The position numbers and the translations under genes are program-made. From Gammaproteobacteria bacterium (GTDB lineage Bacteria > Pseudomonadota > Gammaproteobacteria > Thiohalomonadales > Thiohalomonadaceae), in contig JANJXC010000044.1 of the NCBI GenBank assembly GCA_024709225.1, positions 1-35,413 of the forward strand: a DNA stretch of 35,413 nt. Reading direction: 5' to 3'. Of this stretch, positions 1-8,758 are shown piece by piece (the first letter of the stretch is position 1; every line of letters begins with the position of its first letter). Under the pieces are notes generated by a model. The model was not told the origin of the DNA and did no database searches. It was given only the letters and a program-made list of their open reading frames with translations.

Positions 1-14
1 GGTGCAAGGGACAG

Positions 15-57
15 AGGGGCGACGCAAGGCTGGGGCCTTGTGTCGCCCCTTTTTCGT
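15..57 (+). terminator. Rho-independent terminator of an upstream gene
   Basis: A 16-bp stem with one mismatch (15-30 against 35-50, arms beginning AGGGGCGAC and ending GTCGCCCCT) with a short TGGG loop is followed by TTTTCGTTT. The T tract is on the + strand, so it would end a rightward gene lying outside the window and insulate lipA from it. Confidence 0.85.
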
Positions 58-79
58 TTCTGGGTTAACAGCAGACACA

Positions 80-147
80 CCTGCCGCAGAGACGCGGAGG
101 CGCGGAGTAAATCTATTCACCGTTCTCTGCGTCTCTGCGGCGAGTGT
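80..147. repeat. CGCAGAGACGC inverted-repeat element, copy 1
   Basis: The left arm CCTGCCGCAGAGACGCGGAG (80-99, continuing to about 107) is mirrored by the right arm CTCTGCGTCTCTGCGGCGAG (125-144). A short AT-rich centre separates them. It is the first of four related copies (others at 1079, 2704 and 22203). It ends about 16 bases before the lipA start, so the leader of lipA is made of repeat sequence. No coding content is seen. Confidence 0.85.
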
Positions 148-163
148 TGGAAGTTTCACATCG

Positions 164-1069
164 ATGAATAGCAAATTGATGAGCCGCAGTAGCATCGTCA
201 TCCCCGTGTTCGACCACTCGGCGCAGCCCAATGTCGGGCGCATGCCGGCGTGGGTGCGCCAGTCGCTGGCGGCGGGAGACTACGCCGCCACGGCGCAGCG
301 GGTGCACGGCCATGGCCTGCACACGGTGTGTGAGGAGGCGCGCTGCCCCAACCGCGGCGAATGCTGGAGCCGCGGCACCGCCAGCATCATGCTGCTGGGC
401 GACACCTGCACCCGCGCCTGCGGCTTCTGCGCGGTGAAGACCGGCCGTCCCGGCGCGGTGGACCTGGATGAGCCGCGCCGCGTGGCGGAGGCGGTGGCGC
501 AGATGAATTTGGACTACGTGGTGCTCACCTCGGTGAACCGCGACGAGCTGCCCGACGGCGGTGCCGGCATCTTTGCCGCCACCCTGCGCGAACTGCGTGC
601 GCGCCGCCCGGCCATCGGTCTGGAGGTGCTCACCCCGGACTTCCGCGGCTGCCAGGAACAGGCCGTCGAATCGCTGTGCGCCGCCGCGCCGGAATTCGTC
701 TGGGGCCACAACGTGGAGACGGTGCCGGCGCTGTACCGCACGGTGCGCAAGGGGGCCAAGTACGAACGCTCCCTGCGCCTGCTGGAGCTGGCCGCGGCGC
801 GGCCCGGGGTGGCGGCCAAGTCGGCGCTGATGCTGGGGTTGGGCGAGGGCTTCGACGAGGTGGTGGCGGTGATGCGCGACCTGCGCAGTGCCGGCGTCAG
901 CCGGCTGGCCCTGGGCCAGTACCTGCGCCCGACGCGTCAGCACCTGCCGGTAAAGGAATATGTCCATCCCGACACCTTTGCCGCCTACGCCCGCGAGGCG
1001 GCGGCGCTGGGTTTCGCCTGGGTCAAGTCCGGGCCGCTGGTGCGCAGCTCGTATCACGCGGAAGAGTAA
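164..1069 (+). CDS. lipA: Lipoyl synthase LipA
   Basis: Radical-SAM enzyme that inserts two sulfur atoms into protein-bound octanoyl groups to make lipoyl cofactor; the nearby GcvH is the obvious client. Two cysteine sets are visible: the auxiliary cluster CEEARCPNRGEC (C56, C61, C67) and the radical-SAM cluster CTRACGFC (C82, C86, C89). The C-terminal RSSYHAEE supplies the conserved serine region that ligates the auxiliary cluster. The reading frame is open far upstream, but that part is repeat and terminator DNA. ATG 164 is chosen because GGAAG lies 10 bases before it (301 residues, slightly shorter than usual); ATG 179 is an alternative. It is first in a + strand run with gcvT, gcvH and gcvPA. 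No lipB is present. Confidence 0.95.
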   Translation: MNSKLMSRSSIVIPVFDHSAQPNVGRMPAWVRQSLAAGDYAATAQRVHGHGLHTVCEEARCPNRGECWSRGTASIMLLGDTCTRACGFCAVKTGRPGAVDLDEPRRVAEAVAQMNLDYVVLTSVNRDELPDGGAGIFAATLRELRARRPAIGLEVLTPDFRGCQEQAVESLCAAAPEFVWGHNVETVPALYRTVRKGAKYERSLRLLELAAARPGVAAKSALMLGLGEGFDEVVAVMRDLRSAGVSRLALGQYLRPTRQHLPVKEYVHPDTFAAYAREAAALGFAWVKSGPLVRSSYHAEE

Positions 1070-1078
1070 AGGCCAAGA

Positions 1079-1160
1079 CTCGCCGCAGAGCCGCTGAGAC
1101 GCAGAGAAATGGAAGTCGACTATAAACCTCTGTGTCTCTGCGCCTCTGCGCCGGGTGTTT
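1079..1160. repeat. CGCAGAGACGC inverted-repeat element, copy 2
   Basis: The left arm is CGCCGCAGAGCCGCTGAGAC (1081-1100, continuing into GCAGAGAAA). The right arm is CTCTGTGTCTCTGCGCCTCT (1128-1147, continuing GCGCCGGGTGTTT). It fills nearly the whole lipA-gcvT gap, and the gcvT ribosome-binding site begins eight bases after it. Confidence 0.85.
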
Positions 1161-1179
1161 GTTAATCAGGAGAAGACGA

Positions 1180-2262
1180 TTGGGTAACAGAACGCCGTTG
1201 TATGAAGCGCATGTGGCGCTGGGGGCGAAGATGGTGGATTTCGCCGGCTGGGACATGCCGATCCACTATGGTTCGCAGATCGAGGAGCATCATCAGGTGC
1301 GCAGTGACGCCGGCATGTTCGACGTGTCGCACATGTGCGTGGTGGACCTGCGCGGGGCGCGGGTGACCGACTTCCTGCGCTACCTGCTGGCCAACGACGT
1401 GGCGCGTCTCACGGTGCCCGGCAAGGCCATCTACAGCTGCATGCTCAACGAGCGCGGCGGGGTGATCGACGACCTGATCGTTTACTATATGACCCCGGTC
1501 TGGTTCCGCATGGTGGTCAATGCCGGCACCCGCAACAAGGACATTGCCTGGCTGCGCCGTCAGGCGCCGTCCTTCGACGTGGAGGTGGACGTGCAGGATG
1601 AGCTGGCGATGATCGCGGTGCAGGGCCCCAATGCCCGTGCCAAGGCCCAGGCCGCCCTGGGGGCGCGCATCGGCGCCGCGCCGCAGCTGCCGCGCTTCGC
1701 CGCGGTGGAGTCCGGCAAGCTGTTCATCGCCCGCACCGGCTATACCGGCGAGGATGGTTACGAGATCATGGTGCCGGTGGACCAGGCGGAAGAGTTGTGG
1801 AATGAGTTGTACGCCCAGGAGGTCAAGCCCTGCGGCCTCGGCGCGCGCGACACGCTGCGCCTGGAGGCGGGCATGAACCTGTACGGCCAGGACATGGACG
1901 AGGACACCACGCCGCTGGTGTCGGGTCTGACCTGGACTGTGGCCTTCGAGCCGCAGGACCGCGACTTCATCGGCCGCCCGGTGCTGGAGGCGCAGCGCAG
2001 TGCCGGTGTGCCGCAGCAGTTGGTGGGCCTGGTGCTGGAAGACAAGGGTGTGCTGCGCAGTCACCAGAAGGTGTACACCGCGCAGGGCGAGGGCGAGATC
2101 ACCTCGGGCACCTTCGCGCCGAGCCTGGGCCGCGCCGTGGCGCTGGCGCGGGTGCCGGCGGGCGCGGTGGCCGAGTGCGAGGTGGAGATCCGCGGCAAGC
2201 GCCTCAAGGCACGCGTGGTCAAACCGCCCTTCGTGCGCAACGGCCAGTCGTGCATCGATTGA
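1180..2262 (+). CDS. gcvT: Glycine cleavage system T protein (aminomethyltransferase)
   Basis: Takes the aminomethyl group from lipoyl-GcvH, releases ammonia and forms 5,10-methylene-tetrahydrofolate. The N-terminus [20 protein letters not shown], the GMFDVSHM motif and the later [19 protein letters not shown] stretch are diagnostic of GcvT. The frame is open from further upstream (1132), but that region is repeat DNA. The TTG at 1180 follows AGGAG (1168-1172) at good spacing and yields the canonical N-terminus [12 protein letters not shown] and 360 residues, the usual family length. A TTG start may mean modest translation. It is followed by gcvH after 37 bases. Confidence 0.96.
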   Translation: MGNRTPLYEAHVALGAKMVDFAGWDMPIHYGSQIEEHHQVRSDAGMFDVSHMCVVDLRGARVTDFLRYLLANDVARLTVPGKAIYSCMLNERGGVIDDLIVYYMTPVWFRMVVNAGTRNKDIAWLRRQAPSFDVEVDVQDELAMIAVQGPNARAKAQAALGARIGAAPQLPRFAAVESGKLFIARTGYTGEDGYEIMVPVDQAEELWNELYAQEVKPCGLGARDTLRLEAGMNLYGQDMDEDTTPLVSGLTWTVAFEPQDRDFIGRPVLEAQRSAGVPQQLVGLVLEDKGVLRSHQKVYTAQGEGEITSGTFAPSLGRAVALARVPAGAVAECEVEIRGKRLKARVVKPPFVRNGQSCID

Positions 2263-2299
2263 ATTGAACAACCGAAGATTTGAGACCGAGGAGAAAAAC

Positions 2300-2695
2300 A
2301 TGAGCAATGTTCCGGCCGAACTGAAATACACCAAGACCCACGAGTGGGTGCGTGCGGAGAGCGACGGCACCGTCACCATCGGCATCACCGAGCATGCCCA
2401 GGACCTGCTGGGCGACATGGTGTTCGTCGAGCTGCCCGAGGTGGGCCGCGTGCTGAAGAGCGATCAGGACTGCGCGGTGGTGGAGTCGGTGAAGGCCGCC
2501 TCCGATGTGTATGCCCCCATCGCCGGCGAAGTGGTCGGTGCCAACGACGTGCTGGCCGACAGCCCGGAGCTGGTCAACAAGGAGCCGTACGGTGACGGCT
2601 GGCTGTTCCGGATGAAGCCGGCCAATGCCGCCGACCTCGCCGGCCTGCTCGACGCCGCCGGTTATGCCGCGGTGGTGGCGGAAGAAAGCCACTAA
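2300..2695 (+). CDS. gcvH: Glycine cleavage system H protein
   Basis: Small lipoyl-carrier protein that shuttles the aminomethyl group between the P, T and L proteins. It has 131 residues. The lipoylation site is K65 in [10 protein letters not shown], and the N-terminal KYTKTHEWV and C-terminal YGDGWLFRM blocks are typical of GcvH. A GAGGAG ribosome-binding site lies just before ATG 2300. I considered whether it could be the LbpA lipoate-binding protein of the sulfur-oxidising sHdr system. Its place inside a full gcv operon and its canonical sequence favour ordinary GcvH. LipA encoded two genes upstream would make its cofactor. Confidence 0.96.
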   Translation: MSNVPAELKYTKTHEWVRAESDGTVTIGITEHAQDLLGDMVFVELPEVGRVLKSDQDCAVVESVKAASDVYAPIAGEVVGANDVLADSPELVNKEPYGDGWLFRMKPANAADLAGLLDAAGYAAVVAEESH

Positions 2696-2703
2696 TCAAA
2701 AAA

Positions 2704-2870
2704 CCTGCCGCAGAGACGCGGAGACGCCGAGAAAAGATGGGACATGCAAACAAACGTAAGTGGGCGCGAATAAACATCGTGGCGAATTCGCGCACCTGTT
2801 TGCGTTTTTCACGTTCATGCGCGGATTTATTTCAGGTTCTTTTCTCCGCATCTCTGCGCCGCTGCGTCAG
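2704..2870. repeat. CGCAGAGACGC inverted-repeat element, copy 3, with a nested palindrome
   Basis: The outer arms are CCTGCCGCAGAGACGCGGAG (from 2704) and TTTCTCCGCATCTCTGCGCC (around 2841-2860). Inside lies a second, nested inverted repeat: GCAAACA (2746-2752) pairs with TGTTTGC (2797-2803), and GCGCGAAT (2764-2771) pairs with ATTCGCGC (2786-2793). This copy is therefore about twice as long as the others, as if one palindromic element had entered another. It fills the gcvH-gcvPA gap. Confidence 0.8.
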
Positions 2871-2887
2871 ATTTTGAGAAGACAAAT

Positions 2888-4297
2888 ATGCCGTTCATTC
2901 CGCATACCGAAGATGATGTGAGGGCCATGCTGGCGGCTATCGGTGCCGACAGCATCGAGGCGCTGTTCGACGAGATCCCAGCCGAGCTGCTGGCCAAGGG
3001 CTTGCCCAATGTGCCGCCCGGCATGAGCGAGATGGCGGTCGCCCGCCTGATGCATCAGCGCGCGGCGCAGGACGGCATGCCGGTGTGCTTCATCGGCGCC
3101 GGCGCCTACGACCATCACATCCCGGCGGCGGTGTGGGAGATCGCCGCGCGCGGCGAGTTCTATTAGGCCAACACACCCTATAAGGCGGAGGCGAGCCAGG
3201 GCACGCTGCAGGTGCTGTACGAATACCAGACCATGATCGCCAGCCTGACCGGCATGGATGCCTCCAACGCCTCGCTCTATGACGGCGCCTCCGGCCTGGC
3301 CGAGGCGGTGCTGATGGCGGTGCGCGCCAACCGCAAGTCGAAGAGCCGGCGCGTGCTGATGCCGGCGACGGTGCACCCGATTTACCGCAAGGTGGTGCAG
3401 GCCATCGTGCGGAACCAGGGCATCGAGCTGGTGGAGCTGGACTACTCCGGCAGCGGCAATATCGAGCCGGAATATCTCCAGCGTTATGCAGGCGAAGATT
3501 ACGCCGCGCTGGTGATCCCGCAGCCCAATTTCTTCGGCGTGCTGGAAGAGGTGGATGCCCTCACCGACTGGGCCCATGCCCACAACGCCCTAGCCATCGG
3601 CCTGGTGAATCCCACCGCCATGGCCGTGCTGACCCCGCCGGGACAGTGGGGCGAGACGGGCGCCGACATCGCCGTGGGCGAGGGCCAGCCGCTGGGGGCG
3701 CCGCTGTCCTCCGGCGGTCCCTATTTCGGTTTCATCGCCTGCAAGCAGGAGCACATCCGCCAGATGCCGGGGCGCATCATCGGCCGTACTGTCGATCTCG
3801 ACGGCAAGGTCGGTTATACGCTGACGCTGCAGGCGCGCGAGCAGCACATCCGTCGCGCCAAGGCCACCTCCAACATCTGCTCCAATCAGGGACTGATGGT
3901 CACCGCCGCCACCATCTACATGGCGCTGGTCGGTGCGGAAGGCCTGGCGCGCGTGGCCCACGCCTGCCACGCCAACACCCGCGCGCTGGTGGAGCGGCTG
4001 ACGCAGATCGACTGCGTCGAGCAGGTGTTCTCCTCGCCGTATTTCCACGAGGTGGTCCTGCGTATCAACCAGCCCGCCGCCGAGGTGCTGCGCGCCCTGG
4101 CGGTGCAGGACATCCTCGGCGGTTACGACCTCTCCGCCGACTACCCGGAGCTGGGCAACGCGATTCTGGTATGCGCCACCGAGATGCGCAGCGAGGCCGA
4201 CATCGGGCGTTATGCACAACATCTGGAGCGCATCCTGTCACGGCGCAAGGATGGCCCGATCTGCACCAAGCTGCGGCCCAAGGAAGGCACCATCTGA
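2888..4297 (+). pseudogene. gcvPA: Glycine dehydrogenase subunit 1 (GcvPA), interrupted by an in-frame TAG
   Basis: N-terminal half of the two-subunit, PLP-dependent P protein that decarboxylates glycine and loads the aminomethyl group onto GcvH. Codon 93 (3164-3166) is TAG, and the same frame then stays open for 376 codons to the TGA at 4297. Total length (470 codons) is near that of intact GcvPA. Before the stop the protein reads to RGEFY; after it, [20 protein letters not shown]. From memory the family consensus is YTAYTPYQ, so Thr is replaced by the stop and two neighbouring near-invariant residues also differ (Tyr to Asn, Gln to Lys). Options are sequencing or assembly error, a recent nonsense mutation, or readthrough. 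A GTG at 3212 could only restart a protein lacking the first 108 residues. Confidence 0.9.
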
Positions 4298-4349
4298 GTC
4301 CTTGGCTACACTTCGAATTCCTACCCCATAGCGACAGGAGACGAATACC

Positions 4350-4850
4350 ATGGCAATCATCACCCTGAGCGGCAACTCCATCAACACCAACGGCAACCTG
4401 CCCGCCGTCGGCAGCCAGGCGCCGGCCTTCAAGCTGACCCGCGGCGACCTGAGCGATGTCGCGCTGGCCGATTTCAAGGGCAGGAAGAAGCTGCTCAACA
4501 TCGTACCCAGCCTGGATACCGGTGTCTGCGCCACCTCCACGCGCAAGTTCAACGAGGCGGCGAAGAAGCTGGGCGATCAGGTAGTGGTGCTGATCATCTC
4601 CGCCGACCTGCCCTTTGCCCAGTCGCGCTTCTGCACCGGCGAACACCTGGACAATGTGATCAGTCTTTCCATGATGCGCGACAAGAATTTTGCCAAGGAC
4701 TATGGCGTGCTGATCCAGGACGGTCCGCTGGCCGGCATCTGTGCCCGTGCCGTGGTGGTGCTGGATGAGCACGACAAGGTGCTGTACACCGAGCTGGTGC
4801 CCGAGATCGTGCAGGAGCCCGATTACGACAAGGCGCTGGCTGCCCTGTGA
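4350..4850 (+). CDS. tpx: Thiol peroxidase Tpx
   Basis: Atypical 2-Cys peroxiredoxin that reduces hydroperoxides using thioredoxin. It has 166 residues. The peroxidatic Cys is C60 in [15 protein letters not shown] and the resolving Cys is C95 in QSRFCTGEH, matching the Tpx spacing. AGGAG lies close before ATG 4350. It sits 52 bases after gcvPA and 27 before gcvPB, all co-directional, so it is probably co-transcribed with the glycine cleavage genes. Nothing in the sequence suggests a pseudogene. The placement is unusual because the two P-protein subunit genes are normally adjacent. Confidence 0.96.
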   Translation: MAIITLSGNSINTNGNLPAVGSQAPAFKLTRGDLSDVALADFKGRKKLLNIVPSLDTGVCATSTRKFNEAAKKLGDQVVVLIISADLPFAQSRFCTGEHLDNVISLSMMRDKNFAKDYGVLIQDGPLAGICARAVVVLDEHDKVLYTELVPEIVQEPDYDKALAAL

Positions 4851-4877
4851 CCCGCTAAACGACAAGCGACCACCGAC

Positions 4878-6332
4878 ATGCTGATCTTCGAACACTCCCG
4901 CAGCGGCCGCGTCAATGCGGCGCAGAATCCCGGCGCGCAGCCGGCCTATGACGGTATCCCCGATCGGTTCCGCCGCAAGGACCGGCCGCTGCTGCCGGAG
5001 GTGTCCGAACTGGAGGCGGTGCGCCACTACACGCGTCTGTCGCAGAAGAACTTCTCCATCGACACGCAGTTCTATCCGCTCGGCTCCTGCACCATGAAGT
5101 ACAACCCGCGCGGCTGCCACACCCTGGCCTCGCTGCCCGGCTTCCTGATGCGTCATCCGCAGGCGCCGGTGGCGACCCATGGTCAGGGCGTGCTGGCCTG
5201 TCTGTATGAACTGCAGGAGATGCTGAAGGACGTCACCGGCATGAAGGGCTGTTCGCTCACCCCGGCGGCCGGTGCCCAGGGCGAGTTCGCCGGCGTGGCG
5301 ATGATCCGCGCCTATCACGATGCGCGCGGCGACAGCGCGCGCACCGAGATCCTGGTGCCGGATGCGGCGCATGGCACCAATCCGGCCACGGCGGTGATGT
5401 GCGGCTATGAGGCGCGCGAGATCCCCACTGACGAGAACGGTGATGTCGATCTGGCGGCGCTGAAGGCGGCGGTGGGACCGCAGACGGCGGGCATCATGCT
5501 GACCAATCCGTCGACGCTCGGCGTGTTCGAGCGGCGCATCAAGGAGATCGCCCAGATCGTGCATCAGGCCGGTGGCCTGCTGTACTACGACGGCGCCAAC
5601 CTCAATGCCATCCTCGGCAAGGTGAAGCCGGGTGCCATGGGCTTCGACGTGGTGCATCTCAATCTGCACAAGACCTTTTCCACCCCGCACGGCGGCGGCG
5701 GCCCCGGTGCCGGCCCGGTGGTGGTGGGCGAGCGCCTGCTGCCGTTCCTGCCGATCCCGATGGTGGGCTACGACGGCCGCGAATACCGCTGGCTGGAGGA
5801 GAAGGATTGCCCGCAGTCCATCGGCCGCCTGTCGGCCCATGCCGGCAATACCGGCATCCTGCTGCGCGCCTACATCTACGCACGCATGCTGGGCCGCGAG
5901 GGCATGGAGCGGGTGGCGGACTATGCCACGCTCAACGCCAATTATCTGATGGCACGCCTGCAGCAGGCCGGTTTCGAGGCGGCGTTCCCGGAGCGGCGCG
6001 CGACCCACGAATTCATTCTCACCCTGAAAAGGGAGGCCAAGGAGTGGGGCACCAGCGCGCGCGACTTTGCCAAGCGCCTGCTCGACTACGGCTTTCATGC
6101 CCCCACCACCTATTTCCCGCTGCTGGTGCCCGAGTGCCTGCTCATCGAGCCGACCGAGACCGAGAGCAAGGAGACGCTGGATGCCTTCGTCGACGTGCTG
6201 GCGAAGATCCGCGAGGAGGCGCAACAGACCCCGGACATCGTCACCGGTGCGCCGCACACTCTGCCGGTGAAGCGCCTCGATGACGTCAAGGCCGCGCGTG
6301 AGCTGGATCTGGCCTGGAAGAAGCCGGCATAA
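4878..6332 (+). CDS. gcvPB: Glycine dehydrogenase subunit 2 (GcvPB)
   Basis: C-terminal, PLP-binding half of the two-subunit glycine decarboxylase (P protein). It has 484 residues. The PLP lysine is K265 in [32 protein letters not shown] and the [10 protein letters not shown] block are further signatures. The gene is intact, in contrast to its partner gcvPA upstream. It starts 27 bases after tpx, with no strong ribosome-binding site visible, and ends five bases before dgkA. This suggests a tight transcriptional unit. Confidence 0.96.
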   Translation: MLIFEHSRSGRVNAAQNPGAQPAYDGIPDRFRRKDRPLLPEVSELEAVRHYTRLSQKNFSIDTQFYPLGSCTMKYNPRGCHTLASLPGFLMRHPQAPVATHGQGVLACLYELQEMLKDVTGMKGCSLTPAAGAQGEFAGVAMIRAYHDARGDSARTEILVPDAAHGTNPATAVMCGYEAREIPTDENGDVDLAALKAAVGPQTAGIMLTNPSTLGVFERRIKEIAQIVHQAGGLLYYDGANLNAILGKVKPGAMGFDVVHLNLHKTFSTPHGGGGPGAGPVVVGERLLPFLPIPMVGYDGREYRWLEEKDCPQSIGRLSAHAGNTGILLRAYIYARMLGREGMERVADYATLNANYLMARLQQAGFEAAFPERRATHEFILTLKREAKEWGTSARDFAKRLLDYGFHAPTTYFPLLVPECLLIEPTETESKETLDAFVDVLAKIREEAQQTPDIVTGAPHTLPVKRLDDVKAARELDLAWKKPA

Positions 6333-6337
6333 GAGCC

Positions 6338-6718
6338 ATGGCCGAGATCAACAAGCCCGGACACAAGGGGCTCAGCCACGTCTTCAAGGCCTTTGGTTAT
6401 TCCATGCAGGGGCTGAAGGCGGCCTGGCAATACGAAGAGGCCTTCCGCCTGGAGCTGCTGACCCTGATCGTGATGCTGCCGGCGGCCCTGTGGCTGGGCG
6501 GCAACGGCGTCGAACGCGCCCTGCTGGTGGGCAGCCTGCTGCTGGTGCTGGTGGTCGAACTGATCAACTCCGCCATCGAGGCGGTGGTGGATCGCGTCAG
6601 TACCGACCACCACACCCTCGCCGGACGCGCCAAGGACATCGGCTCGGCCGCGGTATTCATGGCGCTGGTGAACGTGGCCGTGGTGTGGACCTGCATCCTG
6701 CTGCCTAACTACCTATAA
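6338..6718 (+). CDS. dgkA: Diacylglycerol kinase DgkA
   Basis: Small integral inner-membrane kinase that phosphorylates diacylglycerol to phosphatidate for phospholipid recycling. It has 126 residues and three hydrophobic segments (roughly 35-52, 60-80 and 102-122). The conserved blocks EEAFRLE, ELINSAIEAVVDR and AKDIGSAAVF are present. It begins five bases after gcvPB and is followed by a strong terminator, so it is the last gene of the lipA-gcv unit. Its function is unrelated to glycine cleavage; this is probably a housekeeping gene placed by chance. Confidence 0.95.
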   Translation: MAEINKPGHKGLSHVFKAFGYSMQGLKAAWQYEEAFRLELLTLIVMLPAALWLGGNGVERALLVGSLLLVLVVELINSAIEAVVDRVSTDHHTLAGRAKDIGSAAVFMALVNVAVVWTCILLPNYL

Positions 6719-6742
6719 AACATAGAAAAATAACAATATCCA

Positions 6743-6767
6743 AGGGGCCTGCGGGCCCCTTTTTCGT
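6743..6767 (+). terminator. Rho-independent terminator after dgkA
   Basis: The stem AGGGGCC (6743-6749) pairs with GGCCCCT (6754-6760) around a TGCG loop and is followed by TTTTCGTTT. It ends the lipA-gcv-tpx-dgkA unit. Confidence 0.9.
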
Positions 6768-6839
6768 TTCCGCCCCCCAAGTGCCAGCTTGCCTAAACGC
6801 AAATTTTGCCAACGGGTTCCCTTGCTATTTTGATGAAAA

Positions 6840-6855
6840 TGGGAAAATATTCCCA
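6840..6855. promoter_or_regulatory. 16-bp palindrome before the nine-heme cytochrome gene (putative operator 1)
   Basis: TGGGAAAATATTCCCA has 6-bp inverted arms TGGGAA/TTCCCA. The only other copy noticed is at 10245-10260, differing at two of 16 bases, and both are followed by AAT or CAATA-type sequence. A weak promoter may overlap it: TTGCTA (6822-6827), 17 bases, then AAATAT (6845-6850). It lies 30 bases before the cytochrome start. I infer it binds the DUF6502-type protein encoded nearby. Confidence 0.6.
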
Positions 6856-6885
6856 ATACGGGTTTCGGCGGCAGGGAATTGAATC

Positions 6886-8682
6886 ATGTGGCAACGGGCT
6901 TTTCGGGTGGGGGTGCTGGCGGCGGTGTTGCTGAGCCTGGGCGGGTGCATTTCCAGTCAGACCAGCAGCGAGGAAGATGGGGAGGACGCCGGTGGCGGCG
7001 GTAACGCCGGCGGCCCGGCGCTGGTGGACGACTACAAGGTGCTGGCCTACAACGACCTTGGCATGCACTGTGCCGACCTGGATTACTCCACCTTCACCAT
7101 CCTGCCGCCCTACAACGTGGTGCGTGCCCAGGTGATCCAGCGCGGTGCCACGCCACGCCTGCTCGACGACAGTACGGTGGCGGTGCGGTACCAGGCGGTG
7201 GCCGATGCCACTGGCTCGATCACCAGCACCAGCCAGAACGGCACCGTCCACAAGAGCAACTTCTGGGACAGCAACCCGGTCACCGGCAATCCCTATGTGC
7301 AGGATTTGTTCGGCCTGTCGCCGGCACCCGACGAGGGCCTGCTGCACGGTCAGGCGATGCCGGGCGTGGCGGCACCCTATGCGGCCAACGACGCCCAGCC
7401 GTTCAAGGTCTACGATGCCGTGAAGCGCTGGTTCGCCGCCGAGGGTGTGCCGATCCTGCCGGTGGACGACTACGGCCAGGACAAGCCCTATCCGCTGATG
7501 CGGGTCAGTGCGGTGGAGCAGGGCAGCAACCGCCCGTTGGCCAGTCTGGACGTGGTGCTGCCGGTGTCGGCCGAGGCCAACTGCCAGAACTGCCACGCCA
7601 TCGGCGAGGTGGGGGCCGATCCGGCGCGGCGGCCCGACGTGGACTTCGTGTTCGCGGACACTATCCACGATGCCAACAATATGTTGCAGGCGGCCAAGCT
7701 GAACATCCTGCGCCTGCACGACAAACTGCACGGCACCACCCTGGAGGCGCAGAAGCCGGTGCTGTGCGCCTCCTGCCACTACTCCGCCGCGCTGGACCTC
7801 GCCGGCCAGGGTCCTGGCCCGGCCCAGCAGGGGCATGCCCCCATGTCGGTGGCGATGCACCGCCATCACGGCGAGCTGGTCAATCCGGCGACCGGCGCCA
7901 AGGTGTTCCCGACCGGCGGCAGCATGGAGCAGACCTGTTACCAGTGTCACCCCGGCAAGACCACCAAGTGCCTGCGCGGCGCCATGGGTGGCGCCGGCAT
8001 GACCTGCCAGTCGTGCCACGGCGACATGCTGGCGGTGGGCGGCAAGTTCCCGCTCGCCGCCGGCGGCAGCCTCGATGGCAGCAACGACGGCCATGCGCGC
8101 CGGCCCTGGCTGGACACGCCGCGCTGCCAGTCCTGCCATACCGGCGATGCCGTGAATCATCTGGGCAGCTCGCTGCGCTATCTGGAGGCCTTTGCCACGG
8201 ATGACCCGGCGGCCTCGCCCCGCCTCGCCGTCAACCAGCGGTTCGCCGAGAACGACCACACCCAGTACCGTAACAGCCGCGGCCACGGCGGCGTGGCCTG
8301 TTCCGCCTGCCACGGCTCCACCCACGCCATCTGGCCGGTGGCCCTGGCCAGCGCCAACGACAACGTCGCGGCGAAGCAGTTGCAGGGCCATGCCGGCACC
8401 GTCACCGAGTGCTCCACCTGCCACAGTTCGCTGCCCCTCACCACCCGTGGCCCGCACGGCATGCACAACGTCAACGATCGGCGCTGGAACCTGGAGCACG
8501 AGGAGTTCTACGAGCGCAATCCGGCGGAATGCCGTGCCTGTCACGGCACCAATCTGGAGGGCACGCCGTTGTCGCGCACCGCCGCGGACCGCACCCTGGC
8601 GCGCGACGACGACGGCGGCAGGAGCATTTTTCTGGCCAAGGGGACGCCGGTGAGCTGCACCCTGTGCCACTCCAGGCCATGA
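6886..8682 (+). CDS. Nine-heme c-type cytochrome lipoprotein
   Basis: Predicted envelope electron-transfer protein. The signal peptide ends in a lipobox, LSLGGC, with C21 as the lipidated residue. An acidic, glycine-rich linker follows (about 22-45). A heme-free domain spans about 46-230 and contains YNDLGMHC and FTILPPYN motifs. Nine CXXCH motifs follow, with first cysteines at about 233, 294, 351, 374, 414, 472, 509, 549 and 591. Extra histidines (for example HRHH near 325-328) could serve as distal ligands. AGGGA precedes ATG 6886. Partner proteins are unknown: no porin or quinol oxidase gene is nearby, only DUF5666 and DUF6502-type genes. Surface exposure and a role in extracellular or outer-membrane electron transfer are inference. 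Confidence 0.85.
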   Translation: MWQRAFRVGVLAAVLLSLGGCISSQTSSEEDGEDAGGGGNAGGPALVDDYKVLAYNDLGMHCADLDYSTFTILPPYNVVRAQVIQRGATPRLLDDSTVAVRYQAVADATGSITSTSQNGTVHKSNFWDSNPVTGNPYVQDLFGLSPAPDEGLLHGQAMPGVAAPYAANDAQPFKVYDAVKRWFAAEGVPILPVDDYGQDKPYPLMRVSAVEQGSNRPLASLDVVLPVSAEANCQNCHAIGEVGADPARRPDVDFVFADTIHDANNMLQAAKLNILRLHDKLHGTTLEAQKPVLCASCHYSAALDLAGQGPGPAQQGHAPMSVAMHRHHGELVNPATGAKVFPTGGSMEQTCYQCHPGKTTKCLRGAMGGAGMTCQSCHGDMLAVGGKFPLAAGGSLDGSNDGHARRPWLDTPRCQSCHTGDAVNHLGSSLRYLEAFATDDPAASPRLAVNQRFAENDHTQYRNSRGHGGVACSACHGSTHAIWPVALASANDNVAAKQLQGHAGTVTECSTCHSSLPLTTRGPHGMHNVNDRRWNLEHEEFYERNPAECRACHGTNLEGTPLSRTAADRTLARDDDGGRSIFLAKGTPVSCTLCHSRP

Positions 8683-8758
8683 GTCTGGGAAACGCAGGGC
8701 CGCCGGCCCACTGGCCGGCACCCCGCACCGTGATGAAACCACAGAGGAGGAGAGCAAA

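Noticed and set aside
80-2870. A CRISPR array or riboswitch formed by the repeated CGCAGAG segments
   Set aside because: Copies are kilobases or gene-lengths apart, unequal in length and inverted-repeat in nature; there are no regular spacers. The glycine riboswitch fold was looked for before gcvT and not seen.
4065-6257. A 730-codon open frame on the - strand opposite gcvPB and tpx
   Set aside because: It is a shadow of well-supported + strand enzymes with conserved active sites; the translation is compositionally biased and matches nothing I know.
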